NCBI RefSeq assembly: GCF_041435335.1
Contig: NZ_CP108430.1
Location: 5,059,001-5,123,000 of the forward strand
DNA: 64,000 nt
From: Streptomyces sp. NBC_01283
GTDB taxonomy: Bacteria > Actinomycetota > Actinomycetes > Streptomycetales > Streptomycetaceae
Reading direction: 5' to 3'
Below the pieces are notes generated by a model. It worked only from the letters and a program-made list of their open reading frames with translations, did not search any database and was not told the origin of the DNA. The position numbers and the translations under genes were made by a program. This document shows, piece after piece, positions 8,402-16,799 of this stretch. Numbering within the stretch: the first letter of the stretch is position 1; every line of letters starts with the position of its first letter.

Positions 8402-10075
8402 ATGGAGACCGAGTCGGAGCCGTACGTCCGTCTTGCGACCCTGCGGCAGCTGCATCAGGTGGTGGCGGATCTCAACACGGCCCGGAGCCTGGCGGACACG
8501 CTGCAGACCGTCGCCGACGGCGTGGTCAACGGCCTTGGCTATGAACTGGCGTGCGTCAATCTCGTGCGCCCGGACGGCGATCTCGTCGTCGCCGCCTTCG
8601 CGGGCAACACCGCCGCCGAGGCCCTCATCACCGGCCGGGTCGGCTCCCGCGAGGCCTGGGAGAAGCGGCTCGCCATGGGCGAGCCCTGGGGCGCCCTGAG
8701 GTTCATCTCGTACACCGAGGGCTGGGTCCTGGACGAGGACGACGTCCCGCAGTGGTACACCGACGGCCCCGAGCCCCGCTTCGAGGACGAGTGGCACCCG
8801 GCGGACCGCCTCTTCGCCCCGATGTACGCGACGGGCGCGGCCGGCGGCGAACTGCTCGGTGTGATCTCCGTGGACCGCCCGCGCAACGGCCGAAGGCCCG
8901 GCGCCTGGGGCCGCGAGGCCCTGCAGATGTACGCCTTCCAGGCCGCCATCGCGATCAGCAACGCCCGCCTCCGCGCCAACATGCAGCGCGCCCTGGTCCG
9001 CCTGGAGCGCGAGCAGCAGGCGCTGCGGGCCAGCGAGGAATCCTTCCGCCAGGCCTTCGAGTACGCGCCCTCCGGCATGGCCATCGCCGAGATGGGCGGT
9101 GACCAGCACGGCCGCATCCTGCGCACGAACGACGCGCTGTGCCGCCTCCTTGGGCGCCCCGCCTCCGCGATGCGCCGCTACTCGTTCTCCGACCTGGTCC
9201 ACCCCGAGGACATCGGCACGCTCCTGCGGACCTCCGCCGAGGGCGGCCGGGCCGAGCTGCGCCTGGCGCGGCGTGACGGGACGTACGTCTGGGTGTCCCT
9301 GCGCAACTCCGTCGTCGCCGACGCCGCCGACGGGCCGCGCTTCCTCCTCACCCACGTCGAGGACATAGAGGAGCGCAAGCGCCGCGAGCTCCAGCTCGCC
9401 CACCGCGCGTCGCACGACTCCCTCACCGGCCTGCCGAACTCCGCGGAGCTGCGCTCCCGCCTCAGCGCCCGGCTCTGTCGCAGGCCGCACGCGGGCCAGC
9501 CGAGCGCGGTGGACTCGCTGGACGCGGCGTACGACGGCGTGTACGACGCGGACGGCCAGCACAGCTTCGACTACGGCTCGAACAACGCGCACGCCCTCCA
9601 GCAGGGCGCCGACGGCTTCGACCACCACGTGCACACGGTCGCGCCCCCCGAGGGGCACGGGGACACGGACGACGGCACCAAGGGCCTGGCCGTGCTCTTC
9701 TGCGACCTCGACGGCTTCAAGTCGATCAACGACCGCTTCGGGCACCACACGGGTGACGCGGTTCTCATCGAGGTGGCGAGGCGGCTGACCAGCGGCGTCC
9801 GCGACGGGGACACCGTCGCGCGGCTCGGCGGCGACGAATTCGTCGTCCTCGCCGACGGGCTCTGCCGCGCCGACGCGCAGGACCTCGCGGTCCGGCTGCG
9901 CAACGCGATCATCCCGCCGATCCGGGTGGACGGCCGGGCGGTCCGGGTAGGTGCCAGTTTCGGTATCGGCTGGGCGCACTGCGGGATGTCGGCAGACGAG
10001 GTCTTGCACTCCGCTGACCAGCGGATGTACGTGGAGAAACGGTCCCGTGCCAAGCAGCACAGGCGGGCCGGATGA
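8402..10075 (+). CDS. cdgB: Diguanylate cyclase CdgB (GAF-PAS-GGDEF)
   Basis: A 557-residue soluble sensor enzyme that makes cyclic di-GMP from two GTP. A GAF domain spans about residues 15-175, a coiled segment (ALVRLEREQQALRASEE) follows, then a PAS/PAC domain at about 205-330 and a GGDEF domain from about 335. The active-site motif GGDEF is intact at residues 476-480. The inhibitory I-site RDGD lies at 467-470, exactly five residues upstream, so product feedback is expected. A His/Asp-rich insertion of roughly 55-60 residues lies inside the GGDEF domain, between SLTGLPN and AVLFCDLDGF. The ATG at 8402 follows a GGGAGAG ribosome site; a TTG at 8372 is a less likely start. c-di-GMP binds BldD and controls development in Streptomyces. 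Confidence 0.93.
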   Translation: METESEPYVRLATLRQLHQVVADLNTARSLADTLQTVADGVVNGLGYELACVNLVRPDGDLVVAAFAGNTAAEALITGRVGSREAWEKRLAMGEPWGALRFISYTEGWVLDEDDVPQWYTDGPEPRFEDEWHPADRLFAPMYATGAAGGELLGVISVDRPRNGRRPGAWGREALQMYAFQAAIAISNARLRANMQRALVRLEREQQALRASEESFRQAFEYAPSGMAIAEMGGDQHGRILRTNDALCRLLGRPASAMRRYSFSDLVHPEDIGTLLRTSAEGGRAELRLARRDGTYVWVSLRNSVVADAADGPRFLLTHVEDIEERKRRELQLAHRASHDSLTGLPNSAELRSRLSARLCRRPHAGQPSAVDSLDAAYDGVYDADGQHSFDYGSNNAHALQQGADGFDHHVHTVAPPEGHGDTDDGTKGLAVLFCDLDGFKSINDRFGHHTGDAVLIEVARRLTSGVRDGDTVARLGGDEFVVLADGLCRADAQDLAVRLRNAIIPPIRVDGRAVRVGASFGIGWAHCGMSADEVLHSADQRMYVEKRSRAKQHRRAG

Positions 10076-10094
10076 GGCGAACGCCACCCCTTGG

Positions 10095-10115
10095 GCCTAC
10101 CCGGAGCGGGTAGGC
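10095..10115 (+). terminator. Hairpin after cdgB
   Basis: A perfect 8-bp inverted repeat, GCCTACCC-GGAGC-GGGTAGGC, lies 20 bases after the cdgB stop and before the next gene on the same strand. It is probably a transcription terminator. Confidence 0.55.
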
Positions 10116-10150
10116 TCCCCCGGTCAGCGACATGAGGGAGTGACCAGGGA

Positions 10151-11131
10151 ATGACGCCCGGCAATAACGGCGAACACACGCCGAACCCGCCGGAGGGCGA
10201 CGACGATCCGTTCGGCTATCTCTACGAAGACGGACAGGCGGCCGGCGCCACCCCGCCCAGCGGCGGGGGCGGCTACGGGTACCCGGGTCCACGCTCCTCG
10301 TACAACCACGTGCGTGCGGTCGGCGACCGCCGGCCCAACACCTACGGCACGCAGGGCGCGCCCACGTACGGCCAGCAGGTGCCCCCGCAGCAGCAGGCCT
10401 ATGGCCAGCCGAACGCGCACTACGCCGCCCCGGAGACCCAGCCCGGCGGAGCCCCCGCCCCGCAGTACACCCCGGCGTCCAGGGGCTCCGGCGGTCGCAG
10501 CGGCGGCCCCAACACCAAGGGCCTCCTGATCGCCGCGATCGCGGTCGTCGCGGTGGTCGCCATCGGGATCACGGCCGCGATGCTGTCCGGCGACGGTGAC
10601 GACGGCGAGAAGAAGGAAGCGGGCTCCGGCGCCACCCAGGGCGAGACGGTCAAGCCGAGCGAGAAGCCGACGAAGAAGCCCGAGAAGCCGGCCGAGCTCC
10701 CGAAGACGGACGCGAAGGCGCTCAAGCTGGAGGGCGGCACGACCACGGCTTCGGACATAGACGGCGCGAAGGCCGATGGCGGTGTCTACGTCTCCGGGTT
10801 CGACAAGGTCGGGGCCCAGGTGACGTGGACCGTCAACGGCATTCCCAAGGGCGGCTCGTACAGCCTCCACGTGAACTACGGCGTCCCCGGCAAGGACTCG
10901 AACGCCACCATCCTCGTGAACGGCAAGAAGCAGACCCGTCCCCTGAACATGAAGAACTTCGCCCACGCGGACGAAGGGGACTGGGAGAAGGGCTGGACCG
11001 ACACCTGGTCGGTGGTCCAGCTCACCAAGGGCACCAACTCGATCACTCTCACCTGCGCCCAGAGCGACCTGTGCGGGACGACCGGGGCGAACATCGACAA
11101 GATGTGGCTCGTGGAGGGCAGCAACGGCTGA
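10151..11131 (+). CDS. Membrane-anchored protein with CBM35-like C-terminal domain
   Basis: A 326-residue protein with three parts. Residues 1-120 form a Gly/Pro/Gln/Tyr-rich disordered cytoplasmic region. Residues about 124-146 form one membrane helix (LLIAAIAVVAVVAIGITAAM). An extracellular Lys/Pro-rich stalk follows, then a beta-sandwich domain from about residue 200 that resembles carbohydrate-binding module family 35 (VTWTVNGIPKGGSYSLHVNY, then TNSITLTCAQ). It probably binds wall or extracellular glycans; no catalytic domain is present. It follows cdgB, but a hairpin separates them, so cotranscription is uncertain. It converges on the aldolase gene. Confidence 0.75.
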   Translation: MTPGNNGEHTPNPPEGDDDPFGYLYEDGQAAGATPPSGGGGYGYPGPRSSYNHVRAVGDRRPNTYGTQGAPTYGQQVPPQQQAYGQPNAHYAAPETQPGGAPAPQYTPASRGSGGRSGGPNTKGLLIAAIAVVAVVAIGITAAMLSGDGDDGEKKEAGSGATQGETVKPSEKPTKKPEKPAELPKTDAKALKLEGGTTTASDIDGAKADGGVYVSGFDKVGAQVTWTVNGIPKGGSYSLHVNYGVPGKDSNATILVNGKKQTRPLNMKNFAHADEGDWEKGWTDTWSVVQLTKGTNSITLTCAQSDLCGTTGANIDKMWLVEGSNG

Positions 11132-11152
11132 CCCCTCCACGCTCTCCCGGGG

Positions 11153-12013
11153 CTACTCCTGGGGCTGCTTCAACAGCCCCAGGAACCCCGCCACCGTCCC
11201 GGCCATCGCCTCGCGAGCCGGGGCGAGGTATTTCCGGGGGTCGACGCCCGTCTCGTGGGCGGCGAGGTATTCACGGACCGCTCCCGTGAACGCCGTGTTG
11301 AGGGCCGTGCCCACGTTGATCTTGACCATGCCGGATGCCACCGCTGCCCGGATCTCCGCGTCCGGTACGCCACTTGAGCCGTGCAGGACCAGCGGCACGG
11401 GGACGGCTGTCTTCAGGGCCGCTATCAACTCGTGGTCCAGGGATGCCGTGCGGGACGTCATCGCGTGGGAGGAGCCGACCGCCACGGCGAGCGCGTCGAC
11501 GCCCGTGTCGGCCACGTAGGCCGCCGCCTCCGCGGGATCCGTCCGTACGCCCGGCGCGTGCGCGTCCAGTGGGGCCTCGCCCTCCTTGCCGCCCACCTTG
11601 CCCAGCTCGGCCTCGATCCAGATGCCCCGCTCGTGGCCCCAGCGCACCGCGTCCGCGGTCGCCTTGACGTTCTCGTCGTACGTCATCTTCGACGCGTCGA
11701 ACATCACCGAGCTGAAGCCCTCGGGGTGCGCGGCCCGCAGGAGTTCGGGGTCCATGACGTGGTCCAGGTGCAGGGAGAGCGGGGCCGACGAGGTGCGGGC
11801 CACCGCTGCTGCCGCCGCCGCGATCGCGGACAGGTTGCCGCCGTGGAACTTCACGGCGTTCTCGGAGATCTGGAGGATCGCGGGGGAGCCCGCCTGCTCC
11901 GCGCCCGCGGCGATCGCCTCCGCGTGCTCCAGCGTGATCACGTTGAACGCGGCGACGCCGCGCCCCGCCGCGCGCGCGTCGGATACCAGGTCGCCGGTCG
12001 ATACGAGTGGCAC
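11153..12013 (-). CDS. Class II ketose-1,6-bisphosphate aldolase (GatY/KbaY type)
   Basis: A 286-residue zinc-dependent aldolase starting at the GTG at 12013, with a GGGGA ribosome site upstream. Its length and motifs fit the tagatose-/fructose-bisphosphate aldolase branch (GatY/KbaY, about 285 residues) rather than the longer glycolytic enzyme. These motifs are LHLDHVMDPELLRAA with the active-site His, IEAELGKVGG, GVDALAVAVGSSHAM, LVLHGSSGVPD, and the phosphate-binding VKINVGTALNTAF. It cleaves a ketose bisphosphate to dihydroxyacetone phosphate and glyceraldehyde 3-phosphate. It lies 67 bases after a PfkB-type kinase, which would supply the bisphosphate. Substrate stereochemistry (tagatose or fructose) cannot be told from sequence alone. 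Confidence 0.85.
   Translation of the reverse strand: MPLVSTGDLVSDARAAGRGVAAFNVITLEHAEAIAAGAEQAGSPAILQISENAVKFHGGNLSAIAAAAAAVARTSSAPLSLHLDHVMDPELLRAAHPEGFSSVMFDASKMTYDENVKATADAVRWGHERGIWIEAELGKVGGKEGEAPLDAHAPGVRTDPAEAAAYVADTGVDALAVAVGSSHAMTSRTASLDHELIAALKTAVPVPLVLHGSSGVPDAEIRAAVASGMVKINVGTALNTAFTGAVREYLAAHETGVDPRKYLAPAREAMAGTVAGFLGLLKQPQE
11158..11183. terminator. Convergent hairpin inside the aldolase 3' end
   Basis: CCTGGGGCTG-CTTCAA-CAGCCCCAGG is a perfect 10-bp inverted repeat. It is coded within the last residues of the aldolase and placed 27 bases after the stop of the CBM35-like gene. It can fold on either strand and may terminate the upstream plus-strand gene. Confidence 0.5.
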
Positions 12014-12080
12014 GATGAATGTCCCCAATTCCTGGGCCGGCACGGCCCGTTGTGCGTCGCCCGCGCGGTGACGCGTGGTC

Positions 12081-13013
12081 TCACGCCGCGGTGGCCTCCC
12101 CGGTCACCGCGACCCGCGCGAGCAGGTCTTCGTACGTCGAGGGCACGAACTCGCCCGCCACCGGGGCCGCCACGGTCGCCGCGGACAACGCCACGGCCCG
12201 TGCGAGCCGCTGGGGCCACGGGAGTTCCTCCACCAGGGCGGAGAGCAGGCCCGCCACCGCCGAGTCACCGGCGCCCGTCGGGTTGCCGCGCACGCGGGTG
12301 GGCGGCGCCGCCTGCCAGGTGCCCTCAGGAGTGACGGCACGCAGGCCCTCGGCGCCCAGGGACGCCACCACCGCGTGCGCGCCCCTGCGGCGGGCATCAC
12401 GGGCCGCCTGGGCGGGCTCGTGGGAGCCGGTCAGCTCGGCCAGTTCGTCGGCGTTCGGCTTGACGATGTCGGGGCGGGCGGCGACGCCGCGGCGCAGCGC
12501 CTCCCCGCTGGTGTCCAGGAGGACGGGGACCTTGGCGGCGCGCGCGGCGCGGACGAGCGTCGCGTACGCGCCGACCGGGACGCCCGGCGGCAGGCTTCCG
12601 CACAGGGCGACCGCCGCGGCGCCCTCGCGCAGCAACTCCTCGTACGACTCCTGGAACGCGGCCCATTCGGCGGGCGAGACCGTCGGGCCCGGTTCGTTCA
12701 GCTGTGTGGTGTCGCCGGTCGCCGCGTCGACGACGGCGAGCGTGCGGCGGGTGGCGCCCTCGACGGGCACGAGCGCGTCCGTGACGCGGGGCTCGGGCGC
12801 GAGGCGTTCACGCAGGACGCGGCCCGTGTCGCCGCCCGCGAAGCCCGTCACCGTCACGTCGTGGCCGAGGGCCGCGAGGACGCGGGCGACGTTCAGGCCC
12901 TTGCCGCCGGGCCGTTCGATGACCTCGGTGACGCGGTGCGAGGCGTGCGGGACGAGGGCGGGGACCCGGTAGGTGATGTCCAGGGCGGCGTTCAGCGTCA
13001 CCGTGAGGATCAC
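12081..13013 (-). CDS. PfkB-family hexose-phosphate kinase (1-phosphofructokinase/LacC type)
   Basis: A 310-residue ribokinase-fold kinase starting at the GTG at 13013. It opens MILTVTLNAALDITYRV, the signature of the LacC/FruK/PfkB subfamily. It has RPGGKGLNVARVLAALGHD near residue 36, the first PfkB signature, and the ATP/anion-hole motif RGNPTGAGDSAVAGLL with the catalytic Asp near residue 250. It phosphorylates a ketohexose phosphate on C1 or C6. The downstream KbaY-like aldolase suggests tagatose-6-phosphate or fructose-1-phosphate as substrate. It is separated from nagA by a strong terminator, so it has its own promoter. Confidence 0.85.
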   Translation of the reverse strand: MILTVTLNAALDITYRVPALVPHASHRVTEVIERPGGKGLNVARVLAALGHDVTVTGFAGGDTGRVLRERLAPEPRVTDALVPVEGATRRTLAVVDAATGDTTQLNEPGPTVSPAEWAAFQESYEELLREGAAAVALCGSLPPGVPVGAYATLVRAARAAKVPVLLDTSGEALRRGVAARPDIVKPNADELAELTGSHEPAQAARDARRRGAHAVVASLGAEGLRAVTPEGTWQAAPPTRVRGNPTGAGDSAVAGLLSALVEELPWPQRLARAVALSAATVAAPVAGEFVPSTYEDLLARVAVTGEATAA

Positions 13014-13086
13014 GTGGCACCCACCCCCGAGCTCTCTGGAGAACGCGCTTGTTGTCGGTCTCTTTCGGGGCTGATCATGCCAAAGA

Positions 13087-13124
13087 GAAGGCGGTTGGCC
13101 CAGAGGTCCGGGCCAACCGCCTTC
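13087..13124 (-). terminator. Strong terminator after nagKA
   Basis: A perfect 15-bp stem (GAAGGCGGTTGGCCC / GGGCCAACCGCCTTC) with an 8-base loop lies 46 bases past the nagA stop. It is followed on the minus strand by TCTCTTT. It separates nagKA from the kinase-aldolase pair. Confidence 0.85.
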
Positions 13125-13169
13125 ACTTTGTTGCCTTTTCAACGGGTGGTGAAATCGCCCGAGTTACGC

Positions 13170-14312
13170 CTAATTGGGCGCAATCACCCATTCACCCTTG
13201 CGCATGACGCCCACCAGGGCGAACTCCGCGTCCAGGACCACCAGGTCGGCATCCTTGCCGGGCTCCAGCGAACCGACCCGGTCGTACATCCCGAGCAGCC
13301 TGGCCGGGTTGGCGGAGATGGCGCGCACGACGTCGCCGACCGGCAGCCCGTCGACGGTCACCGAGCGCTTGAACGCGCGGTCCAGGGTGAGGGTCGAGCC
13401 CGCGATCGAGCCGCCCTCGACGAGGCGCGCGACGCTGTCCTTCACCTCGACCTCCAGCGGGCCGAGCATGTACCGGCCGTCGCCGAAGCCCGCCGCGTCC
13501 ATCGCGTCCGTGATGAGCGCGGTGCGGGCGGCGCCCGCGTGGTGGAAGGCCAGCTCGAACGCGGCGGGGTGCAGATGCGTCCCGTCGTTGATCAGCTCGA
13601 CCGTGATCCGCTCGTCCTCCAGAAGGGCGGCGATCGGTCCGGGCTCGCGGTGCCCGAGGCCGGGCATCGCGTTGTAGAGGTGCGTCGCGACGGTGGCGCC
13701 CGCGTCGATCGCCTCCTGCGTCTGCTCGTACGTCGCGTCCGTGTGGCCGATGGCCGCGATCACGCCGTGCTCGGCGAGGAGCCGTACGGAGTCGATGCCG
13801 CCCGGCATCTCGGTGGCGAGCGTGAACATCTTCGCCTGGCCGCGGGCCGCGTCCATCAGCTTGCGGACGTCGGCGGGGTCGGGGTCGCGCAGCAGCGCCT
13901 CGCTGTGCGCGCCCTTGCGGCACGGCGAGATGAAGGGCCCCTCGAAGTGGATGCCCGCGATGTCGCCCTGCTCGGCCAGCTCCGAGAGCACCCCGGCCCG
14001 CTGGGCGAGGAAGTCCATCTCGCCGGTGACGGTGGAGGCGATGACGGTGGTCGTGCCGTGCAGGCGGTGCGTGTGGACGCCCTTGAGTACGTCCTCGACG
14101 GTGCCGGAGGTGAAGGACGCGCCGCCGCCGCCGTGATTGTGGATGTCTACGAAGCCGGGGACCACCCAGTGGTCCGGGGCGAGGTCGATGGTCTCGGCGT
14201 CGCCGGGAGGGCTCCCGGCAATGCGGGTGCCGTCGACGATCACTCGGCCGTCGGAAACGGTCCCGGTGGGCAGGACCACCTGGGCACCGGCGAGGATTTT
14301 GCTAGTGGCCAT
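13170..14312 (-). CDS. nagA: N-acetylglucosamine-6-phosphate deacetylase
   Basis: A 380-residue amidohydrolase that removes acetate from GlcNAc-6-phosphate to give glucosamine-6-phosphate. The metal-site opening PGFVDIHNHGGGGASF is near residue 52, HFEGPFISPCRKGAH near 122, IGHTDATYEQTQEAI near 187, and the catalytic region ALITDAMDAAGFGDG near 260. The start codon shares one base with the nagK stop (TGATG), so the two are translationally coupled. The operon is preceded by a DasR-type site and followed by a strong terminator. In a GalNAc pathway the same family also acts on GalNAc-6-phosphate (AgaA). Confidence 0.95.
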   Translation of the reverse strand: MATSKILAGAQVVLPTGTVSDGRVIVDGTRIAGSPPGDAETIDLAPDHWVVPGFVDIHNHGGGGASFTSGTVEDVLKGVHTHRLHGTTTVIASTVTGEMDFLAQRAGVLSELAEQGDIAGIHFEGPFISPCRKGAHSEALLRDPDPADVRKLMDAARGQAKMFTLATEMPGGIDSVRLLAEHGVIAAIGHTDATYEQTQEAIDAGATVATHLYNAMPGLGHREPGPIAALLEDERITVELINDGTHLHPAAFELAFHHAGAARTALITDAMDAAGFGDGRYMLGPLEVEVKDSVARLVEGGSIAGSTLTLDRAFKRSVTVDGLPVGDVVRAISANPARLLGMYDRVGSLEPGKDADLVVLDAEFALVGVMRKGEWVIAPN

Positions 14313-15292
14313 CAGGCGGTTACCTCCGGGGGATTGGTGGGATCGGTGGGGGCGGTGGCGGGTCCGTCGGGTCCGTCGAGGAGATCCCAGGCGAGCAGGC
14401 CCGCGCCCAGGCAGCCCGCGGTGTCCCCGAGGGCCGCCGGGACGATGAGGGGCTGGGTCTGGAACGTGACGATGCGTTCCGTCATGGCCGCCCGCAGGGG
14501 TGTGAACAAGGTTTCCCCGGCCTCGGCGAGACCGCCACCGATGATCAGAGTGTGCGGGTCCAGGAGGGTGAGGGCCGTGATGAGGCCGTCCGCGAGCGCG
14601 TCGACGGCGTTCTGCCAGACCTGCTGGGCCCGCGGGTCTCCCGACTCCACGGCCTTGGCGCAGTCCGCGGCGTCCGCCTCCGGGTCGCCGCTTGCCGCCG
14701 CCCAGGCCTCGCTCACCGCGGACGCGGAGGCGAGCCGCTCCAGGCAGCCGCGCTGGCCGCAGCCGCAGGGCGGGCCGCCGGGGCGCACGATGATGTGCCC
14801 GATCTCGCCCGCCGAGCCGTGGGCGCCGGGCTCGATGCCGCCGCCGATGCCGATGGCTCCCGCGATGCCCGTGCCCAGGGGTACGAAGAGGAAGCGGTCG
14901 GCGCCCTTGCCCGCGCCGATCCTGCCCTCGGCGAGGCCGCCGGTGCGGACGTCGTGGCCCAGGGCCACGGGTACGCCTTGCAGCCTGCGGCTCAGGAGGT
15001 CGCGCATGGGGACGTCGCGCCAGCCGAGGTTCGAGGCGTAGACCGCTGTGCCGCGCGCGGTGTCGACGATCCCGGGGATCGCGACGCCCGCCGCTGCGGC
15101 GGGTTCTCCGAGCTCCCTGATGCCGTGGGCACGGAGGTCGGCGGCGAAGTCGAGGATCGACTCGACCACGGCGTCGGGTCCGCGCTCCCGGCCGGTGGGC
15201 CGCCGCGCCTCGTGCAGGAGCGTGCCGTCCGCTCCGACCAGGGCGGCCTTCATTCCGGTGCCGCCCACATCGAGGGCGATGACATGTCTCAC
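14312..15292 (-). CDS. nagK: ROK-family N-acetylglucosamine kinase
   Basis: A 326-residue ROK kinase. The N-terminal phosphate loop ALDVGGTGMKAALVGADG is at residues 5-22. The ROK signature with zinc ligands, CGCGQRGCLERLAS, is near residue 176. The preceding EIGHIIVRPGGPPC contributes the His ligand. It phosphorylates N-acetylglucosamine (or a related N-acetylhexosamine) that enters without a PTS, feeding the coupled deacetylase NagA. A DasR-like operator lies 28 bases upstream of the start, matching the known DasR control of nagKA in S. coelicolor. Confidence 0.92.
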   Translation of the reverse strand: MRHVIALDVGGTGMKAALVGADGTLLHEARRPTGRERGPDAVVESILDFAADLRAHGIRELGEPAAAAGVAIPGIVDTARGTAVYASNLGWRDVPMRDLLSRRLQGVPVALGHDVRTGGLAEGRIGAGKGADRFLFVPLGTGIAGAIGIGGGIEPGAHGSAGEIGHIIVRPGGPPCGCGQRGCLERLASASAVSEAWAAASGDPEADAADCAKAVESGDPRAQQVWQNAVDALADGLITALTLLDPHTLIIGGGLAEAGETLFTPLRAAMTERIVTFQTQPLIVPAALGDTAGCLGAGLLAWDLLDGPDGPATAPTDPTNPPEVTA

Positions 15293-15319
15293 GGGGGACA
15301 GTCTCGCGCGTCCCCCGCG

Positions 15320-15335
15320 AGAGGTCTAGTCCACT
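15320..15335. promoter_or_regulatory. DasR-type operator (dre) upstream of nagK
   Basis: AGAGGTCTAGTCCACT matches the dre consensus ACTGGTCTAGACCACT at 13 of 16 positions, including the central GGTCTAG. It lies 28 bases before the nagK start. DasR is the GntR-type GlcNAc regulator, released by glucosamine-6-phosphate. Confidence 0.8.
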
Positions 15336-15466
15336 CCGGGTGTTTGCCCCCGGCCAAAGGTCCCCTTTCGGGGTGGGGTGCCCCTTGTGTCGCGCCGGGG
15401 CGGGGCGCGGGGTCGCCCGCCCCTGGCGGTGCCCACGTGCTCCGCACCGGTCTCGACCGGCTCCAA

Positions 15467-15569
15467 CCTCACAGGCCCACCGCTTCGCGGCGGATGTTTC
15501 CCGCCCACCCACCCGATTACCCCGGGGTGCTCCGGTGAACGAACGGGACGACCTGCCGCGAAGCGGTGG
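15467..15569. repeat. 103-bp intergenic direct repeat, copy 1
   Basis: It starts CCTCACAGGCCCACCGCTTC and matches copy 2 (15605-15707) with two mismatches. It contains the CCCGCCCACCCACCCGATT core also found at 50.8 and 56.9 kb. The 480 bases between nagK and the SIS gene hold these two copies and no supported gene. Confidence 0.9.
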
Positions 15570-15604
15570 CTCATGGCGCGCCGCTGAGCGACCGTCCGCT
15601 ACGT

Positions 15605-15707
15605 CCTCACAGGCCCACCGCTTCGCGGCGGATGTTTCCCGCCCACCCACCCGATTACCCCGGGGTGCTCCGGTGGACGAACGGGACGACCTGCCGCGCA
15701 GCGGTGG
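15605..15707. repeat. 103-bp intergenic direct repeat, copy 2
   Basis: Second copy, offset by exactly 138 bases from the first, with two substitutions. Only two units are present and the spacer is 35 bases, so this is a local duplication, not a CRISPR array. Confidence 0.9.
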
Positions 15708-15773
15708 GCCAGGGCGTGGCGTTGAGTGCCGGACCAGTACGCGGCGTCCAGTGGCCCCGCCCCGCGCAGCCGG

Positions 15774-16667
15774 TCAGCTCAGGATGACGCTTCGCGTCAG
15801 GTTTCGGGGGCGGTCCGGGTCGTAGCCGCGGGATTCCGCCAGGGCCACCGCGAGGCGCTGGGCGCGGATCAGGTCCGCGAGGGGGTCCGTGTCCTCGTGG
15901 GCGACCAGTTCGCCGCCCACCCGGGCGACATCACCGGCAAGACCCTCGGGAAGTACGCCGAACATCCAAGCCACCCGGCCGGGGCCGGTGATGGAGATGG
16001 GCCCGTGGCGGTACTCCATCGCCGGGTACGACTCCGTCCAGGCGCCCGCCGCCTCCCGCATCTTCAGCGCGGCTTCGAGAGCAAGGCCGTACGTCCAGCC
16101 CCGGCCCAGGAACGTCCACTGCTCCGCGGCCACCACCGTGGCCGGCAGCGGCTCCGTCACCGCGAGCTCCGCGTCGGCCGCCGCCTCGGCGACCGGCTTC
16201 ACGCCGGGGATGTCACCGAGCCCCGCCCGCAGGAAGGCGAGCGCGGTCGTGGCGAAGCGGGTCTGGACGACCGACTTCTCGTCCGCCCAGTCCAGGACCG
16301 CCACCGAGTCGGCCGCGTCCATCACCGGAGTCTTCGGGTCGGCGGTCAGGGCCGTGGTCGGGACGACGCCCTTCAGCTCGCCGAGGAGTTCGAGGACCTC
16401 CGTCGTCGTGCCGGAGCGGGTGATGGCGACCACCCGGTCGTACCGGCGGCCCGCAGGAAACTCCGACGACGCGAACGCGTCCGTCTCGCCCTGCCCCGCC
16501 GCCTCCCGCAGCGCCGCGTACGCGATGGCCATGAACCATGACGTCCCGCACCCGGTGACGGCCACCCGCTCGCCCGGCTTCGGCAGTCCGTCGAAGGTGG
16601 CGGCGGCCTCGGCCGCCCGGTGCCAGCAGGCGGGCTGGGTTGCGATCTCTGCTGCGGTGAGCGACAT
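15774..16667 (-). CDS. SIS-domain amino-sugar-phosphate deaminase/isomerase (AgaS/NagB-II-like)
   Basis: A 297-residue protein built from two SIS sugar-isomerase lobes, like the isomerase half of GlmS. The sugar-phosphate-binding segments are VTGCGTSWFMAIAYAALRE near residue 38 and VVAITRSGTTTEVLELL near 79. A GlmS-like AMEYRHGPISI segment is near 220. Proteins of this kind deaminate glucosamine- or galactosamine-6-phosphate to a ketose phosphate. It is divergent from a sugar-binding lipoprotein, with a DasR-like site between the two genes. Together with nagKA, the PfkB-type kinase and the KbaY-type aldolase it would complete an amino-sugar route. The exact epimer used is unknown. Confidence 0.75.
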   Translation of the reverse strand: MSLTAAEIATQPACWHRAAEAAATFDGLPKPGERVAVTGCGTSWFMAIAYAALREAAGQGETDAFASSEFPAGRRYDRVVAITRSGTTTEVLELLGELKGVVPTTALTADPKTPVMDAADSVAVLDWADEKSVVQTRFATTALAFLRAGLGDIPGVKPVAEAAADAELAVTEPLPATVVAAEQWTFLGRGWTYGLALEAALKMREAAGAWTESYPAMEYRHGPISITGPGRVAWMFGVLPEGLAGDVARVGGELVAHEDTDPLADLIRAQRLAVALAESRGYDPDRPRNLTRSVILS

Positions 16668-16727
16668 GCGTCAAGGCTCCTTGCCGGTGGGACGTCATTG
16701 GTACGCCGTTGCACAAGCGATACTGAG

Positions 16728-16743
16728 GTGGTGTAGACCTCGT
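16728..16743. promoter_or_regulatory. DasR-type operator (dre) in divergent promoter
   Basis: GTGGTGTAGACCTCGT contains the TGGT-N-TAGACC core of the dre consensus (about 11 of 16 positions). It lies 61 bases upstream of the SIS gene and 57 bases upstream of the solute-binding lipoprotein, so one site could control both. Confidence 0.65.
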
Positions 16744-16799
16744 GTCCATACGCGAGGGAAAATCGCAGTTCACGTAGATCATCGAGGGTGGGAACAGCT

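Noticed and set aside
12068..12090. A third DasR-type site near the aldolase start
   Set aside because: CGTGGTCTCACGCC keeps only one half-site and lies across the end of the kinase gene.
12075..15041. A 988-residue plus-strand open frame over the nag genes
   Set aside because: It is a high-GC shadow of the PfkB kinase, nagA and nagK on the other strand and has no recognisable domain.
15467..15707. Possible CRISPR array
   Set aside because: There are only two long units (103 bp), a single 35-base spacer and no cas genes.
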